Source: Cyclina sinensis
Lineage: Eukaryota; Mollusca; Bivalvia; Venerida; Veneridae
Assembly (NCBI GenBank): GCA_012932295.1
Contig: JAAONU010000001.1
Location: forward strand, 49,573,134 to 49,637,133
Direction: 5' to 3'
Length of the DNA stretch: 64,000 bases
Shown here: positions 13,480 through 26,942 of the stretch, in pieces
How positions within the stretch are numbered: position 1 is the stretch's first letter
How the letters are laid out: every line of letters starts with the position of its first letter
Position numbers and translations under genes: made by a program
Notes under the pieces: model-generated
What the model was told of the DNA's origin: nothing
What the model saw: only the letters and a program-made list of their open reading frames with translations
Databases searched by the model: none

Positions 13480-14060
13480 GGGATGAGAAACTCAGGGCAG
13501 TGATTAAGTTTTGCAGTTATTTAGGCAAGACTCTGATGTAGCTGTTGAAACTTCAACTCGGGACATGCAGTTTAGCAGACTTTGCAACCAATCTCTAGTG
13601 TTGAAGTTGCATGCAAGGTTCAGGGATGGATGGGAAAGTCTATCGGATGATGTTGGTTGTGGTCGGACATCAAAAGTGAAAGCTGAAGAACAGACTAAAG
13701 AAGATTGTTGCTTTACTATTCAAACTAGATACTTTGAAGGATACTGTACACAAAATATTGAAAAAATATTGAAAGAGTAAGGTCAGAGTAAGATGGGTGG
13801 CAAGGTTGCTGACTCCTGATCAGGGAGATAGACATGTGGCTTATTCAAGAGAGTTTATAGGATGTTATGAGGCAAATGGGGAAACCTTTTTGAACTGCAT
13901 CATCTCCCTGGATGATACATAACTGTGGAACAACAAAACCTAAGAGTAAACAACAATCGTTTGGAAGACACATGGCTATCCATCTCTGAAGATTGCGAAA
14001 CATGAGGGACCAAATGTATGGTCAAGTTTTGTGTTTATCGGTATAAATGAATGAGCATTG
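13480..14060 (+). pseudogene. Degenerate mariner-family transposase
   Basis: Frame-shifting translation shows the collinear order of a mariner transposase. First is IKFCSYLGKT (N-terminal helix-turn-helix region). Next is RFRDGWESLSDDVGCGRTS (the W-x-R-F-x-x-G-R-x-S-x-x-D-x-x-x-x-G-R-P-S linker). Then LLTPDQ is followed by SREF, the middle YEANGETFLNCI, and LDDT, which stands where the catalytic D-E-T of the first Asp motif is expected. Stops and frameshifts interrupt it repeatedly, so it encodes no working protein. The C-terminal half is missing or unrecognisable: a pearl-like element begins at about 14094. Transposase class is from recalled family motifs. Confidence 0.7.
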
Positions 14061-14093
14061 ACAATGTACACTTAGTACAAGTGGATATATATT

Positions 14094-14643
14094 ATAAACT
14101 AGAAATGTGTCCATGGGACTCAAATTCCCCCATCATGCTGAAATGTTGACAGGAGATCATATGGAGTAGATGGTTAAAATGTAAGAAGAGGCAGGTGGAA
14201 TGTCAAAAGCAGTTTATCAGTTCTGTTGTATGTATGTAATGAAAAGTCCTTTAAATGTGAAGAAATTTGGTTTTTATCAGAAATTAAGTTGTACAAGAAA
14301 TATTTCAAAAAAGATGATCGGCATAGATACAGCACAAAATTAATGCCCCATAAGTGTTCAGTTTTCGGACATTGACATATATTTATCACTAGTAACTGCA
14401 CAAGGTATATAATTTACAAACATGGAAAAAAGTTCAAGGGGCAATAACTCTGCAATGCCTGCAGAGGTATGCATAAAAAATGTTTTGCACATCTACATTG
14501 ACTAGTGACCATTCCTGAAAAGTTTCATTTCAATCAGTTGAAAACTGAAGGAGGAGGTGGCGACGTAAAGATGTCAAACGGGACCGACCGACAGGGTGAT
14601 TCCAGTATACCCCAATGCAAACTTCGTTTGCGGGGGTATAATA
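14094..14643 (+). mobile_element. Pearl-like element, single core unit
   Basis: Starts with the recurrent left-end motif AACTAGAAATGTGTCCATGG. It contains a GGGGCAATAACT core block, a GGGACCGACCGACAGGG stretch and the 3' hairpin CCCCAATGCAAACTTCGTTT followed by GCGGGGGTATAATA. It lies against the mariner relic and may have truncated it. Confidence 0.75.
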
Positions 14644-14645
14644 AA

Positions 14646-16028
14646 TTAGATATTTAGTCATATATATTATATATTTATTCCATTTAGTATAATTTTTTAT
14701 GGTAGGAAGGTTTTGATATTTGGTTTACAGCTGTATTAATGTTTTTATTATTGTATTATTTTCAGACGCAATTAGACAATTACAAACTCTGCCCTAAAAT
14801 TTGGAAACAGCAACACTTTTAACTATTGGCAATATTCCTTCTTTAGCTGAAGATTTTGTATTTCACAATTTCATTCATAAGAAATGTAGGTCAAAAGTAA
14901 TTTTAATACAGCTACACCGAAAAAGGCAAAATTCTTACTAAATTGTAAGTGTCATGCTGACTTTCGAAAACACATTGTGTGTTAGTAAGATACATATGCA
15001 TCTTAAAGAGTAAGGAAATCCCTCCAAGCGTGGAGAAACTTCATTTTTAACTCAAATAAATTAAGTCGAAAAAGGTCACCCAATTTTGAAAAGAACCTTA
15101 ACTGTAAAGTTTGCGATATCACAATTTCAGAAGTTTTCAGAAATTTAGCTGGCGGAAATGTTTTCGTATACCAAATCACTGACTGCTTAAAATCTGCACA
15201 CCAATAAAATCATTTCTTGTGGAAATCTCTGAAATTAGTAACATCGTATAAACTACTTTACTGCAGTATAATGCATTAGTTTTTGACTACAATGGTTTTC
15301 TTTGTATAATTGTTATACTGCATATTTTGCTGACGATTTCGCAGTAACTAGGTGATTATCACTATACTGATATTATAGATAACAGCACATTTAACACAAA
15401 AACCTTATATTCTGGTATTTGAGTTGTAAACAATTTTAGGGTAAAACATTCAAAACTGGTTTTGTTCAACTTCCTTTGTAACATGACATGTCCTCGCTGT
15501 ATAAGACTTAATTAGGTGTAAAAACAACATCAAGTCAATATTAAATAGATTTTGAATCGGTAAATTACTAAACCACGCAATGGTTACTTCACTTTCAGTA
15601 ACCAAGAATGTCACATGATGATGATGAAAAAAACTTTTTTCAAATTGCTTTCTTTTTCAGTTTTATCATTTCTTGACAAATTAAATACAAGTTCTTAAAA
15701 AAATTACAAGTACCAGCTATACAGTGCATGGAGAGAAATATACTTTTCTGAATGATAAACGGCTGATATTTTTTGCCTATATCAGTTTGCCAAAATGGCA
15801 AACATTCTTTACCACTGACACGGTATTTCATAAGATACATATATACAGGCAAATTATGAATGAAATCTGTGAAAGCATTTTCCTTAAAATGCACAGAAAC
15901 TTAATTTTAACAGAAACTAACTTGTAGGGATGCAAAAAGTCAACCTACCGAATAATGGGTTGACAGGTAACAATTTTTCAGTGAGGTTAACCAAAAAAAG
16001 AAAGATTGTTAAAAATATTAACTTTAAA
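14646..16028. other. No gene recognised
   Basis: AT-rich. The stretch around 15770-15910 shares TTTTCCTTAAAATG and neighbouring blocks with 18120-18290, so part is a dispersed repeat. Confidence 0.35.
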
Positions 16029-16830
16029 AGTAAAACTAGAAATCGGTGGAACCGATGGATGCTCCCCAAATAAATGCCAATTCCAAAAGGGCTATTGTTT
16101 AATATGTATTTTTTTTAAAGTATGAAAAATAACAAAGGGCAATAACTCCTAAATTATGCAAAATAGAGTGACGGTTCTTGCACGCTGCACTTCTCCTCAT
16201 AGAGATCTATCTACCAATAAAGTTTCATGTTAATATCTCTTATACTTTGTGAGATATGCCCCGGACAAAAAATAAGTATGAGAAATTTCAAAAGGCAATA
16301 ACTCAAAAATTAATAAAGCAAGAGTTATGGTTCTTGTGCACTGCACTGCTCATCAATGATATCTATCTACTTATAAAGTTTCAAGTTGATAACTCTTATA
16401 CTTTGCGAGATATGCCTCAGACAAAAAACAAGTATGAGAAATTTCAAAGGACAATAACTCAAAAATTAATAAAGCAAGAGTTATGATTCTTGTGCACTGC
16501 ACTGCTCATCAATGAGATCTATCTTCTTATAAAGTTTCAAGTTAATAACTCTTATACTTTGTGAGATATACCCTGGACAAAAAATAAGTATGAGAAATTT
16601 CAAAAGGCAATAACTCAAAAATTAATAAAGCAAGAGTTATGGTTCTTGTGCACTGCACTGCTCATCAATGAGATCTAACTACCTATGAAGTTTGGTCTTG
16701 GTCTTGATATCTCTCATAGTTTTTGTGTTATGATCCGGACAAAATTATGACAGAAGGACGAACGGACGGACAGGACGGACGGACGGACAAAGTGGCAACT
16801 ATATGCTCGCCCTTCAGGGAGCATAAAAAA
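16029..16830 (+). mobile_element. Pearl-like element with four to five about 155-bp units
   Basis: The left end has ACTAGAAATCGGTGGAACCG, forming a short hairpin, then GATGCTCCCC. The core units carry AAGTATGAGAAATTTCAAA and GGCAATAACTC. The right end has a run of GGAC repeats (16756-16793) and the hairpin ATGCTCGCCC / GGGAGCAT before AAAAAA. The left TGCTCCCC and right GGGAGCA are the subterminal inverted repeat. Confidence 0.85.
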
Positions 16831-16837
16831 CTACCAA

Positions 16838-18142
16838 ACAAGCACGCCATGTTTTTTTCCTAACAAGCATTATTAGGTATTATAAAGGGAGATAATTAAA
16901 AAAACTAAGTAATGTAGAGTGATGGTTTTTAACCTTGCATCTCTATAACTGTGGGAAGATATGAGATATCATTGATACTTTAGAAGTTATACTCCTGACA
17001 AGCATTATTTAACTTTTGTAGTTATCATTAAGGGAGATAATTACAAAAATTAAGCAAGTTACAATTAAGATCATAAACTCTGCACTTCTTCTCACTGTTC
17101 TCTATCACTGTGTGAAGTTTTAATAAAATTCCTTAAATAGTTTTGAAGTTATTCTCTGGACAAGCATAATTAAGTACCATAAAGGGAGATAATTCATAAA
17201 CTGAATAATGTAAGATTATGGTTCTTTGACACTACACTTCCGCTCACTAGACTCTATAACTGTGTGGAGTTTCAATGAGATATCATTGATAGTTTAGACG
17301 TTATACTCGGGACAAGCATTATTAAACATTTTAAGTATCATTAAGGGAGATACTTCAAAAATAAGCAAGGTAGACATATGGTTATTGAATAAGTGCACTT
17401 TCACTCACTAGTATCTATGACTGTGTGAAGTTTTAATCAAATTCCTTCAAAACTTTTCAAATTAATATCCAGACAAGCATTATTCAATATTATAAATGGA
17501 GATAATTAAAAAAATAAGTAAATTAGAGTTATGGTTCTTTGACACTGTGCTTCCTCTGACTAGTCTCAATAACTGTTTGAAGATTCAATGAGATATCATG
17601 GACAGATTAGGGAGATATATTCCTGACAAGCATTATTAACTTAAGGGAGAGAGGGTAACATTTTAAGTATCATTAAGGGAAATAATTCAAAAATTAAGCA
17701 ATGTAGGCATATGATTTTTGATCAGTGCACTTTCACTCACTAGTATCTATGACTGTGTGAAGTTTTAATCAAATTCCTTCAATACTTTTCAAATTTATAT
17801 CTTGACAAGCATTATTAAGTATTATAGAGGGAGATAATTCCAAAACTAAGTAAATTAGAGTTATAGTTCTTTGACACTGCACTTCCTCTGACTAGTCTCT
17901 ACAACTGTGTGAAGTTTCAATGAGATATCATGGACAGTTCCGGACAAGCATTATCAACTTAAGGGAGATAATTGAAAATTTATTCAGGGTAGAATTATTG
18001 TTCTTGGACACTGCACTTCCTCTCACTAGTCTTTATCAATGTGTTAAGTTTCAATCAAATTTCTTTAGTACTTTTCGAGTTATTCTCTGGACAAGAGTGT
18101 GACGGAAGGACGGACAAGGCATCCCCTCTGGGGAGCATAATA
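16838..18142 (+). mobile_element. Pearl-like array, GGGAGATAATT subfamily
   Basis: Eight or so units, each with AAGGGAGATAATT, TGCACTTCCTCTCACTAG, CTGTGTGAAG and GACAAGCATTATTAA. The array ends GACGGAAGGACGGACAAGG and CATCCCCTCTGGGGAGCATA, i.e. microsatellite then hairpin. It directly follows the previous element. Confidence 0.75.
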
Positions 18143-18422
18143 AGAGCCATAATTCTGATGAAATTGGAAGTGTCATGCCCAATTTATAAGGAACCTGTAG
18201 TTTTATCAAACACAATCATACACATACAAAATAAGAATGAAGTCTGTGCAAACATTTTCCTTAAAATGTGTGGAAACAAAATGCAGATGGACAGATTAAC
18301 AGGCTAATTAATTGGTACTAAATTGGCTACTCTGTTGTTCTCCCCATTGTTCTTTTAGCCCTGTAAGACCATTTATAGCCACCTAAGAGCTTATGGAATG
18401 AATAGGATCAAGAAAATTTACA

Positions 18423-18621
18423 GTTAATGGACAGATGTATTTACAGAGGGACAGGTGCAACAGTTAATTCCCCGTTGTCATTCTTCAAATGGCAGAGGCA
18501 TAAAAAGCCTATTGCTTTAGGAGGAGAAGTCATTCAAGTCAAATTGTTGACGACACAGGATGCACGCCAGACAATCAACGATCCCAAGCTAACCCTGAGC
18601 AGTGCTCAGGTGAGCTAAAAA
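18423..18621 (+). mobile_element. Right-end fragment of a pearl-like element
   Basis: The block GCACGCCAGACAATCAACGA and the terminal hairpin CCCTGAGCAGTGCTCAGG then TGAGCTAAAAAA match the right ends at 23210-23290 and 28440-28504. The core array is missing, so this is a truncated copy. Confidence 0.65.
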
Positions 18622-18629
18622 AAACTTGA

Positions 18630-20180
18630 AGAAAATACAGAAAACTTAAGAATTGTTCATAAAATCACTATTTTTGTAAGATTTAGGTCAGCTGGAAATG
18701 TTTCTAGAATGGTCAATATGAAGAAATGTGTATTATCATCTAAACACTGCTTCGTACTTCACAAGTTAAATGATTTATCAAATCTTAAACACGTTAATTT
18801 AAAAACAAAAAAAGCAGCCATGCATTTATCACTTTAACACAAAAAGCTTTAAATTTCCTACCATCAAATATAACGGGGACCGCCATTTTAACTATATATT
18901 CTTAAAACCACCTTGCATATATGCCCGCTATATTTTCGAAAGTTATTTTCAAATTCAGTCTTGTTTTTGTTATCTTATTATCATTTGTCTAAAGAATATA
19001 GAACTAAGGTTTTATTTTTAATTTTTAGAATCACAAAATACAGGTTAAAGAGTAGAAGAAGAATTGATGAGATCATACACCAAAATAGTGATTCGCAGTT
19101 TCGCATTTTCCTATTATACGACACGACAATTTTTATAAGTCTTAAAACAATTTGAGATAATATCTTCAGAATCTTTCTTAAATGTTACTTTGAGAGTGTT
19201 CTTGCATTCTTCTTACGAACATAAATGTCTGTGTTAATTTTTTTATCTTATTCTTTTTTTCAAATTTTTTGCATAAATGTAAATCTAATAACAATAAAGT
19301 TACATTATGGTAATATACAAAGCTCATAAAAAAATACTGAGATAAATAAACAATACCTGTTCATGATGAAAAAAAATCTTAAATAATCCAAAATATTTAA
19401 CTCGTTGAAAGGTTTTCATAACAAATACCCAGTATTTTTTAAATCCAGTTTGAGCAAGTTAATGAACATTCTGCTGATATTCTTTCTTATCTTTTTCTTG
19501 GTATGAGCAAGTCTTTGGCGGTATTTTTGGCGTTGTTGTTTTCTTTATTGTAAAAAAAAAATCAGGAAAAATAAACAGAAATTATAAAGACAAAATGTCT
19601 GAGCAAACAAATACATAACATCCTGTTATACTTAAGAGTTTTATCTTGACGAAGTTGTACCATTTTAAAATTTGCACCAGTCAAAACATTTACATAAGAC
19701 AGTTTGTTTTTTCTTGTTATTATTTAAGAAGTCTATTTTCATTTTATTTTTCAACCTTTTTTGAGACAGAGCAGACTAGTGATAAATACTAGAATGCCCA
19801 TGGGAAACATTTTGAGCTAACCAGTGGCAAGCAGTGGAGATTGGACTATAAAATGAAAAATGTATGGTGGTAAAAATCAGCAAAATGTCCTCTATCAATG
19901 AGACAAGTTTAAACAAAATCACTCTTTTAGATTTTATATAATGCTTAAGAAAGCAAACATTACAATAAAGGACATCAAGAAATGCAGCCATGCACTGAAA
20001 CCAGGTTTTCAAAATTTCACCAAATAATTTTACAAAAGAAAAATATTTTTTTAAAGACAACTGTGAACCTGATCAAAACCCATGAACTCAAGACTGAGGA
20101 CCCCTAAAAATCCATAACTATACCATAAAAACTAGAGACTATATGATTATTAAACATTTGAGCAATGCAACATTTATGTA
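18630..20180. other. No gene recognised; scattered repeat pieces
   Basis: AT-rich. A scrap of SINE family 1 tail (TTCTTACGAACATAAATGTC) is at about 19212. At about 19774 there is a pearl-like left-end motif (ACTAGTGATAAATACTAG hairpin) that may open the next array. Confidence 0.3.
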
Positions 20181-21075
20181 TAATCTGCCATAAAAATAAC
20201 TTTGAGTGTGTATGAAATGCATGCAGGTGTCAGGATGCTACAAGGATGCTATATACAAAGTATCACCAAGATCGGTCAATTTAAACCAAGTTACTCAACG
20301 GTAACTGATTTTCTATTTTTAATAACAGTGACCTTGACCCAACTGATCCTAAATACAATCCTAAGCTAGGTTCCATGCAAGGGTGGTATATACCAAGTTT
20401 GGTCAAGATTGACCAATAAATACTTCAGTTATTGACTGGAAACCAATTTTCTATTTTAGTTACAGTAACCCTCACCTTGACCAGACTGACTGCAAATAAA
20501 ATCACTAGCTAGGTTTTCATGCAAGGGTGCTTTACACCAAGTTTGGTCAAAATTAGTCATTCCAATCTTATAAGTTAATGACTGGAATCCAATTTTCTAT
20601 TTTCATTAACAGTGACCTTGACCTTGACCCAACTGACCCCATATATAATCCCAAGCTAGATTTTCATGCAATGGTGCTATACACTATGTTTAGTCAACAT
20701 GAGTCATTTCAAGCCTAAGTTATTGACTGGAATAGTTATTTATAGTAATAGTGACCTTGACCTTGACCTGACTGGTCCCAAATATAATCCCAAGCAACAT
20801 GCAAGTGTATTATATACCAAGTTGGTCAAGATTGACCAATTAAAGTTATTGATCGGAAACCAATTTTCTATTTTTGGTAATTGACCTTGATCCAACTGAC
20901 CCGAAATACAATCCCAAGCTAGGTTTCCATGCAAGGATGCTGTGTACCAAGTTCCGATAAGATTGATCAATCCAAACTAAAGTTATTGAACGGAAACGAT
21001 CAGTTTGACGTCCGCCCGCCCACCATAACCCAGTCTAACAACCAGGTTTCAACTTTGTTGAAAACCTTGTTAATA
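20180..21075 (+). mobile_element. Pearl-like array, GTGACCTTGACC subfamily
   Basis: Five units of about 135-140 bp with AACAGTGACCTTGACC, AATCCCAAGCTAGGTTTC and TGCAAGGGTGCTATA. It ends in a degenerate CGTCCGCCCGCCCACC stretch and the hairpin AACCAGGTTTCAACTTTG / TTGAAAACCTTGTT. Confidence 0.75.
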
Positions 21076-21920
21076 ATTCATTTTAAAGCCATGCAGAAAT
21101 AAGTACCATACACTGCACTTCCTCTCATTGATTTCTGTCCCTGTGTACAGTTTCAGCAAAGACTTTTATACTAACTGAATTGTCCTTCAGAAAAAACAAT
21201 GATAATGGGAAAAAAGTAAAAAGAAAGCCCTGTAGCAGAGTTATGTACCTTGTAGAGAGTTTCAACGCTCTAGAAAAAGAAAAAAATAACATAGGGAATT
21301 AATTCAAAATTTAAGCCAGGCTAAGTTATGGGTCTTGTATTCTGCACTTCCTCTTACTGTACCTCTATCTATGAAGTTTAAACAAAAACTCTCTTACAGT
21401 TATCGACAAAAAAATTGAGAAATTATTATAAAAATAAATAAGGCAGAGTTATGGGTCTTTGGAATGCACTCCACCTCACCAATAGATCTGACTCCTGATA
21501 AAGTTTCAAGGCTTCTGGCTTCAATGCTTTAAGACTTATCAGCCAGACAAAATCTGTATGTCATTATGACTTTGCCCTGTACATATAAACATGTCACAGT
21601 GACCTTGCCCTTCCAGTTAAGAACGTTTATCTTGCACATGACACACAATCTCATCAAAATGAACAAATGTAGAAAGGAATTTCAAAATCTTGTGATGAAC
21701 AGAAAAGTTACAGTGCAGAGACCTGTCATAAACATTTTTGACCTTGCCCTTTGAACTTAGAACCTGGGTCGACCTTGTATGCCACATGCCGTTTCATCAA
21801 GGTAAACTAAACTGACAAGGTATTTAAAAATCCTTCTATGCAAGGAGAAGTTATTACCCAGACAAGCCAACCCAGACTGATACATGCATGCACTTACATA
21901 CACCCGACAGGACAATTGTG
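21076..21920 (+). mobile_element. Degenerate pearl-like array
   Basis: Three weak units with TGCACTTCCTCTTACTG, CTATGAAGTTT and GCAGAGTTATG, followed by a GTGACCTTGCCCTT block. No clean terminal hairpin is seen. Confidence 0.5.
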
Positions 21921-22323
21921 ATGACTATATAGAGCTATCTGCAAGTGTGCTTGACAAGAAATTTGGGACCCTACTTCAGGAAATAATTTTTTATCTTCAA
22001 TATGAAAAAAGGCTGATTTACTTCTTAGTCTGCACACAAAAAATAATTCAAACTATGCTGATTTTATCTTTCAAATATTGAATTTCCTGTCTATTCAAAA
22101 TTTCCAAAGCCTTAGAGTGAACCCACAAAACTGTATAAAGCTGTGAATAAAGACTCTGTCTTTCAAATACTGCCTACCCAAACAAACTGAAAATAAAGAA
22201 TAATTCATTATGGCCTATACAATGAGATATCATTACATACTGTGCACTATCAATGCATTTTAGGTGCAGCTTTACAAAGTCAAGTACATGTACATGTATT
22301 AGGTCATGGTTAAAATCTGGTAA

Positions 22324-23291
22324 CAAGATATAGCAAGAGGGCCATGATGGCCCTAGATTGCTCATATGAATACTTTGCCTTTGGGTCTGCTGTTGAGCAA
22401 ATATCAAAAGCTTTTTTGAGATTCTCCCTGTATAAATCTATATGAATTCAAGTGGCCGACAGGGTAGAGCCAGTTTTCACTCAAGGGGCACAATTTGAAC
22501 AAACTTGGTAGATGACCTCTAGCTGATGCTCTATTAAAAATATCTAAGTTCTAGGCTTCATGTTTTCAGACAAGAAGTTTTTCAAAGTTTTCCCTATATA
22601 AGCCTATGTGAAATCAATTGACCACCAGGGCAGGGCCAAATTTGACCCCAGGAGCATAATTTGAACAAACTTGGTAGAGGTCCTCTAGACAATGCTACAT
22701 ACCAAATCTTAAGGCTCAGGGCCTTGTGGTTTGAGACAAGAAGATTTTCAAAAAATTTGCCCTATATAAGCCTATGTGAAATCAATTGACCCCCGGGGCA
22801 GGGCAAATTTGTCCCCAGGGGTATAATTTGAATAAATTTGGTAGAGGTCCACTAGACAATGCTACATACCAAATCTTAAGGCTCAGGGCCTTGTGGTTTG
22901 AGACAAGAAGATTTTCAAAAAATTTGCCCTATATAAGCCTATGTAAAATCAATTGACCCCTGGGGCAGGGCCAAATTTGTCCCCAGGGGTGTAATTTGAA
23001 CAAATTTGGTAGAGGTTCACTAGACAATGCTACATACCAAATCTTAAGGCTCAGGGCATTGTGTTTTCAGACAAGAAGATTTTTCCTTTCAGTTGCCATA
23101 GCAACCAGAGTTCTTGATGAAAATAAATTCTTTGAACAACTTTGGTAGAGCTTCATGCAAGGAATATCCCAGACATGTTTTGTCAGTCGGCTTAGCGGTT
23201 TAGGAGTTGTTCAAGTCAAATTGTTGACGATGCATGCCGGACAATCAATGATCCTAATAGCTCACCTTTGAGCATTTGTGAGCTAAAAAAT
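22324..23291 (+). mobile_element. Pearl-like element, GGGCCATGATGGCCC left end
   Basis: Opens with the palindrome AGGGCCATGATGGCCCT and TGCTCATATGA. Four units of about 180 bp follow, with AATTTGGTAGAGG, GACAATGCTACATACC and CTATATAAGCCTATGTGAAA. It closes with GCCGGACAATCAATGATCC and the hairpin AGCTCACC..GTGAGCTAAAAA. Confidence 0.8.
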
Positions 23292-24215
23292 TTACAAGAG
23301 GACTGTGGTTGGGCTTCAATCACTCACCAAAGTCAAGCTATTTAATTATGTAATCCACATTCCATCACTGTATCCTTTAGCAGAAGGAAGTAGGTCAGCA
23401 AGTAATATTAAAGGCTAAATTAAGACAATTTTAAATGACTTTAGTACATAATAGTCCAAATTTCTGTGGCATCAATAATAAGAAATTAGGTCAGTAGGTC
23501 AAGATAAAGGTCTCCGAAGCAAAATCCTGATGACAGAATTGCTTATTTCTAGATTTTGTTCAAGTTTATAACTTATCTTTAAAGATTATCTTATAAAAGC
23601 TGATATAAAATCATGTGACCACTGTGGTGGGGTCACAAATAATCCCATAGGCAAAACTTGAAAAGTAAATGAAGAAGTCATATTTGCTTCCCCTAAGATG
23701 TTTTCTATGTCTGTGTGAAATATAACATGTTAATTCCAGGGCAGAGGTTTAAACAACTGAAGAGACTAAGTTTTATCATTCTTTCTAGTGGACAAATAAA
23801 GTTGCTAAGGAACAAAGCTCTTCTCTGGATTTTTACAAGATCTTTTTAGAGACTGTCCTAAATATTTTTTGTCAAACATTTGGCATCGTACAACTTATAT
23901 TGAACATAGGAACATTCTTTAACCTACCTTGGTTGAGGTATCTGAAGCAATGAAATACAACCAGTTTCAGAACCTTCCACATCATGGTATCAGACAAGAA
24001 GATTTAAACATTTTTCTCCATCATGTTTCCATAGCTACCAGTTTTTCATGGAATGAAATTCTTTGATAGATTTTGGTAGAGCTTCTTTCAAGCTTCTACA
24101 AGGTTTCATTAACTTCTATACAGTGACATGAGGGGAGGGGTTGGAGATGTCATTTGAAGTAATAAATTAATGACTGAGGTAATAATTTTACAAGGTCGCA
24201 TTAGAGTACAGAAAA
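23292..24215 (+). other. Gene-free stretch, probably decayed repeat of the same superfamily
   Basis: Starts with ACAAGAGGACTGTGGTTGGG, resembling the left ends of other elements. Units are unclear and no terminal hairpin is found. Confidence 0.35.
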
Positions 24216-24632
24216 AAAAAACAACTGTCACTGTAAGATGACAATGCCCCCAAAGTGGTGCTTTGACCTTTGAGCTGAGGACCAGTCATTCAGTGGTCAA
24301 GGTCAAATAAATACAGGTCAGTGGGAAGGTCTTGTCCAAAGGAGTTTTGTGTCCAAATATGAAGTATATCCACTTACTAATAAAGAAGTTATGGCCAATG
24401 TTAAAGTTTTTGGACAATTGGATTTTTAAGGTGAAGGTCATTCAGGGGTCATGGTCAAATAAATACAGGTCAGAGGGAAGGTCTTGTCCAAAGGGGTGTT
24501 GTGTCCAAGTATAAAGTAAATTCAAAGTAAATAAGGAAATTTTGCCCAATGTTTAAGTTTTCGGACAGAATTGTGGATGGATGGATGGATGGACAGTTTG
24601 AAAACTATATGCCTCCCTTCGGAGGCATAAAA
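24216..24632 (+). mobile_element. Short pearl-like element with complete ends
   Basis: The left end is ACAACTGTCACTGTAAGATG then ACAATGCCCCCAAAGTGGTG. One and a half core units carry GGTCAAATAAATACAGGTCA. The right end is GGATGGATGGATGGATGGAC and the perfect hairpin ATGCCTCC CTT CGGAGGCAT followed by AAAAAA. It is a close relative of 52390-52915. Confidence 0.85.
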
Positions 24633-25116
24633 AACATACACCACAATATCATAAAACTGATCTTAGTAAAAATGATCATAACACCCATTATTTAGTTGCA
24701 TTCAACCCTTGTAAATGGGAATAACACAGCCCTACTAAAGTACATTCATGGCTGTAATGATTACCTCCCTTAAGAACAGTCATCATACGAAATTATAGCA
24801 TTTTGCTTTTTTTCATAAACAGACTGATTTCTAATGATAATAATTAGATAAGAAATCGACAAAGTTAATGAATTCAATTAGTCTCTCAAATACTTTAATA
24901 TATCTGATTCTGAACTTGGTTTCAAATTTGTCATTTTAAGACAAGACAATTTTTGAAATTGTACAACTACAACAAAGCCAAAGATTTAATATCATTTCAC
25001 ATTTAAGGGTTATTTCTTCCACTTGAAAAAATAAATCTGATTGTGTTCAAGACAAATTCCCCAGGAAAAAAACTGCTTGTTTCAAATATCCACTATTTTG
25101 CATTCATCGCTTGATA

Positions 25117-26706
25117 AACAAGAGGGCCATGATGGCCCTGTATTGCTCACCTGAGTATGACTGCTTTTAACAAAGTTGCTATGGACCTGGTTAATTGACC
25201 CCAGATGACCCATATTCGAACTTGACCTAGAAATTATTGAAACAATCTCTTTGACAAATTTCAAGGTTATTTGTACTGAAAATGTTACCTCTAGAGTGTT
25301 GCCAAGGTTTTTCCATATTTGGGCTCTATGACCTAGTTTTTTAACCTAGATGTCCCATATTCGAACTTGAGCTAGAAATTATCGAAACAATCTCTCTGAC
25401 AAATTTCCAGGATATTTGGACTGAAAAAGTAGCCTCTACAGTGTTAACAAGGTTTTTCGATATTTAGGCTGTGACCTAGTTTTTGACTCCAGATAACCCA
25501 TATCCAAACTTGAGCTACAAATCATCAAAACAATCTTTCTGACAAATTTCCAGGACATTTGGACTTAAAATGTAGCCTCTAAAGTGTTTACAAAGTTTTT
25601 CAATATTTGGTCTCTGTGACCTAGATGTTTCAACTCCAGATGACCCATATTCAAATTTGAGCTAGAAACCATAGAATTAAGCTTTCTGACAAATTTCCAG
25701 GTTATTTGGAATTAAAATGTTACCTCCAGAGTGTTAACAAGGTTTTTCCATATTTGGGCTCTGTGACCTAGTTTTTGATCCAAGATGACCCATACTCCAA
25801 CTTGAGCTAGAAATCATCAAAAAAACCTGTCTGACAAATTTTCAGGATATTTGAACTGAAAATGTAACCTCTGGAGTGTTAAAATGTTTTTTTACATATT
25901 TGGACCATGTGACCTAGTTTTTTATCCCAGATGACCCATATCCAAATCTGAGCTAGAATTCCTTGAAACAACCTTTCTGGTAAATTTCAAGGACATTTGG
26001 ACTAAAAATGTAACCTCTAGAGCATTAACAAGGTTTTTCTACTTTCGGGCTCTGTGACCTAGTTTTTGACCCCAGAAAACCTATATTCAAAACTGAGCTA
26101 GAAATCATCGATAGAACCTTTCTGACAAATTTCCAGATTATTTGGACTGAAAATGCTACCTTTAGAATGTTAACAAGGTTTTCCCATATTTGGGCTCTGT
26201 GACCTAGTTTGTGACCCCAGATGACCTATATTCGAACTTGTTCTAGAAATCTTCAAGGCAACCTATCTGACAAATTTCAAGATTATTTGGGCTGAAAATG
26301 TAACCTCTAGAGTGTTAACAAGATTTTTCTATTTTTGGGCACTGTGACCTAGTTTTTGAACCAAGATGACCCATATTTGAACTTGAGCTAGAAACCATCG
26401 AAACCTTTCTGACAAATTTCCAGGATATTTGGACTAAAAAAGTAGCCTCTAGAGTGTTAACTAGGTTTTTCTATATTTGGGCTCTGTGACCTAGTTTTCC
26501 AACCCTGATAACCCATGTTCGAACTCGTCCGAGATATTAATGAGACAAACATCCTGACCATGTTTCATGACAATTGAGTCAAAAATGTGACCACTAGAGT
26601 GTTAACGAACTAATTGTGGATGGACGGACGGACGGACGACGGACGACAGACAAAAGGTGATCAGAAAAGCTCACTCTGTCACTACGTGACAGGTGAGCTA
26701 AAAAAC
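25117..26706 (+). mobile_element. Pearl-like element, about 145-bp units, copy A
   Basis: Left palindrome AGGGCCATGATGGCCCT, then GCTCACCTG (25145-25153), complementary to CAGGTGAGC at 26690-26698. About nine to ten units of 145 bp contain GTGACCTAGTTTTTGAC, AGATGACCCATATTC and CTCTAGAGTGTTAACAAGG. After them come (GGAC)n and a strong hairpin (GCTCAC..TGTCAC TAC GTGACAGGTGAGC). Its first units share private variants with the element at 48202-49646. Confidence 0.9.
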
Positions 26707-26942
26707 AAAACCTGAATAACAAAACATACATAACAGATGTTATTTTTTATTGCATCTTACAACGAAAAAGAAACAAGTTCACAATTACGTTATTTTTATT
26801 TTTTTTATAACATTATCACCATGACTAATACAAAGCAAAATGAATTCAATGTCAAAGATTGATACAAAAAGTTACAGTTTGATGAATCATTTCAATACCA
26901 CTGGTCATAACATCTAAACAAATTTCAATGAATATTCTTAAA

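Noticed and set aside
16256..16486. Plus-strand ORF with an internal duplicated peptide (MPRTKNKYEKFQKAITQKLIKQ-like)
   Set aside because: It reads through two pearl-like core units; the peptide repeat only mirrors the DNA repeat.
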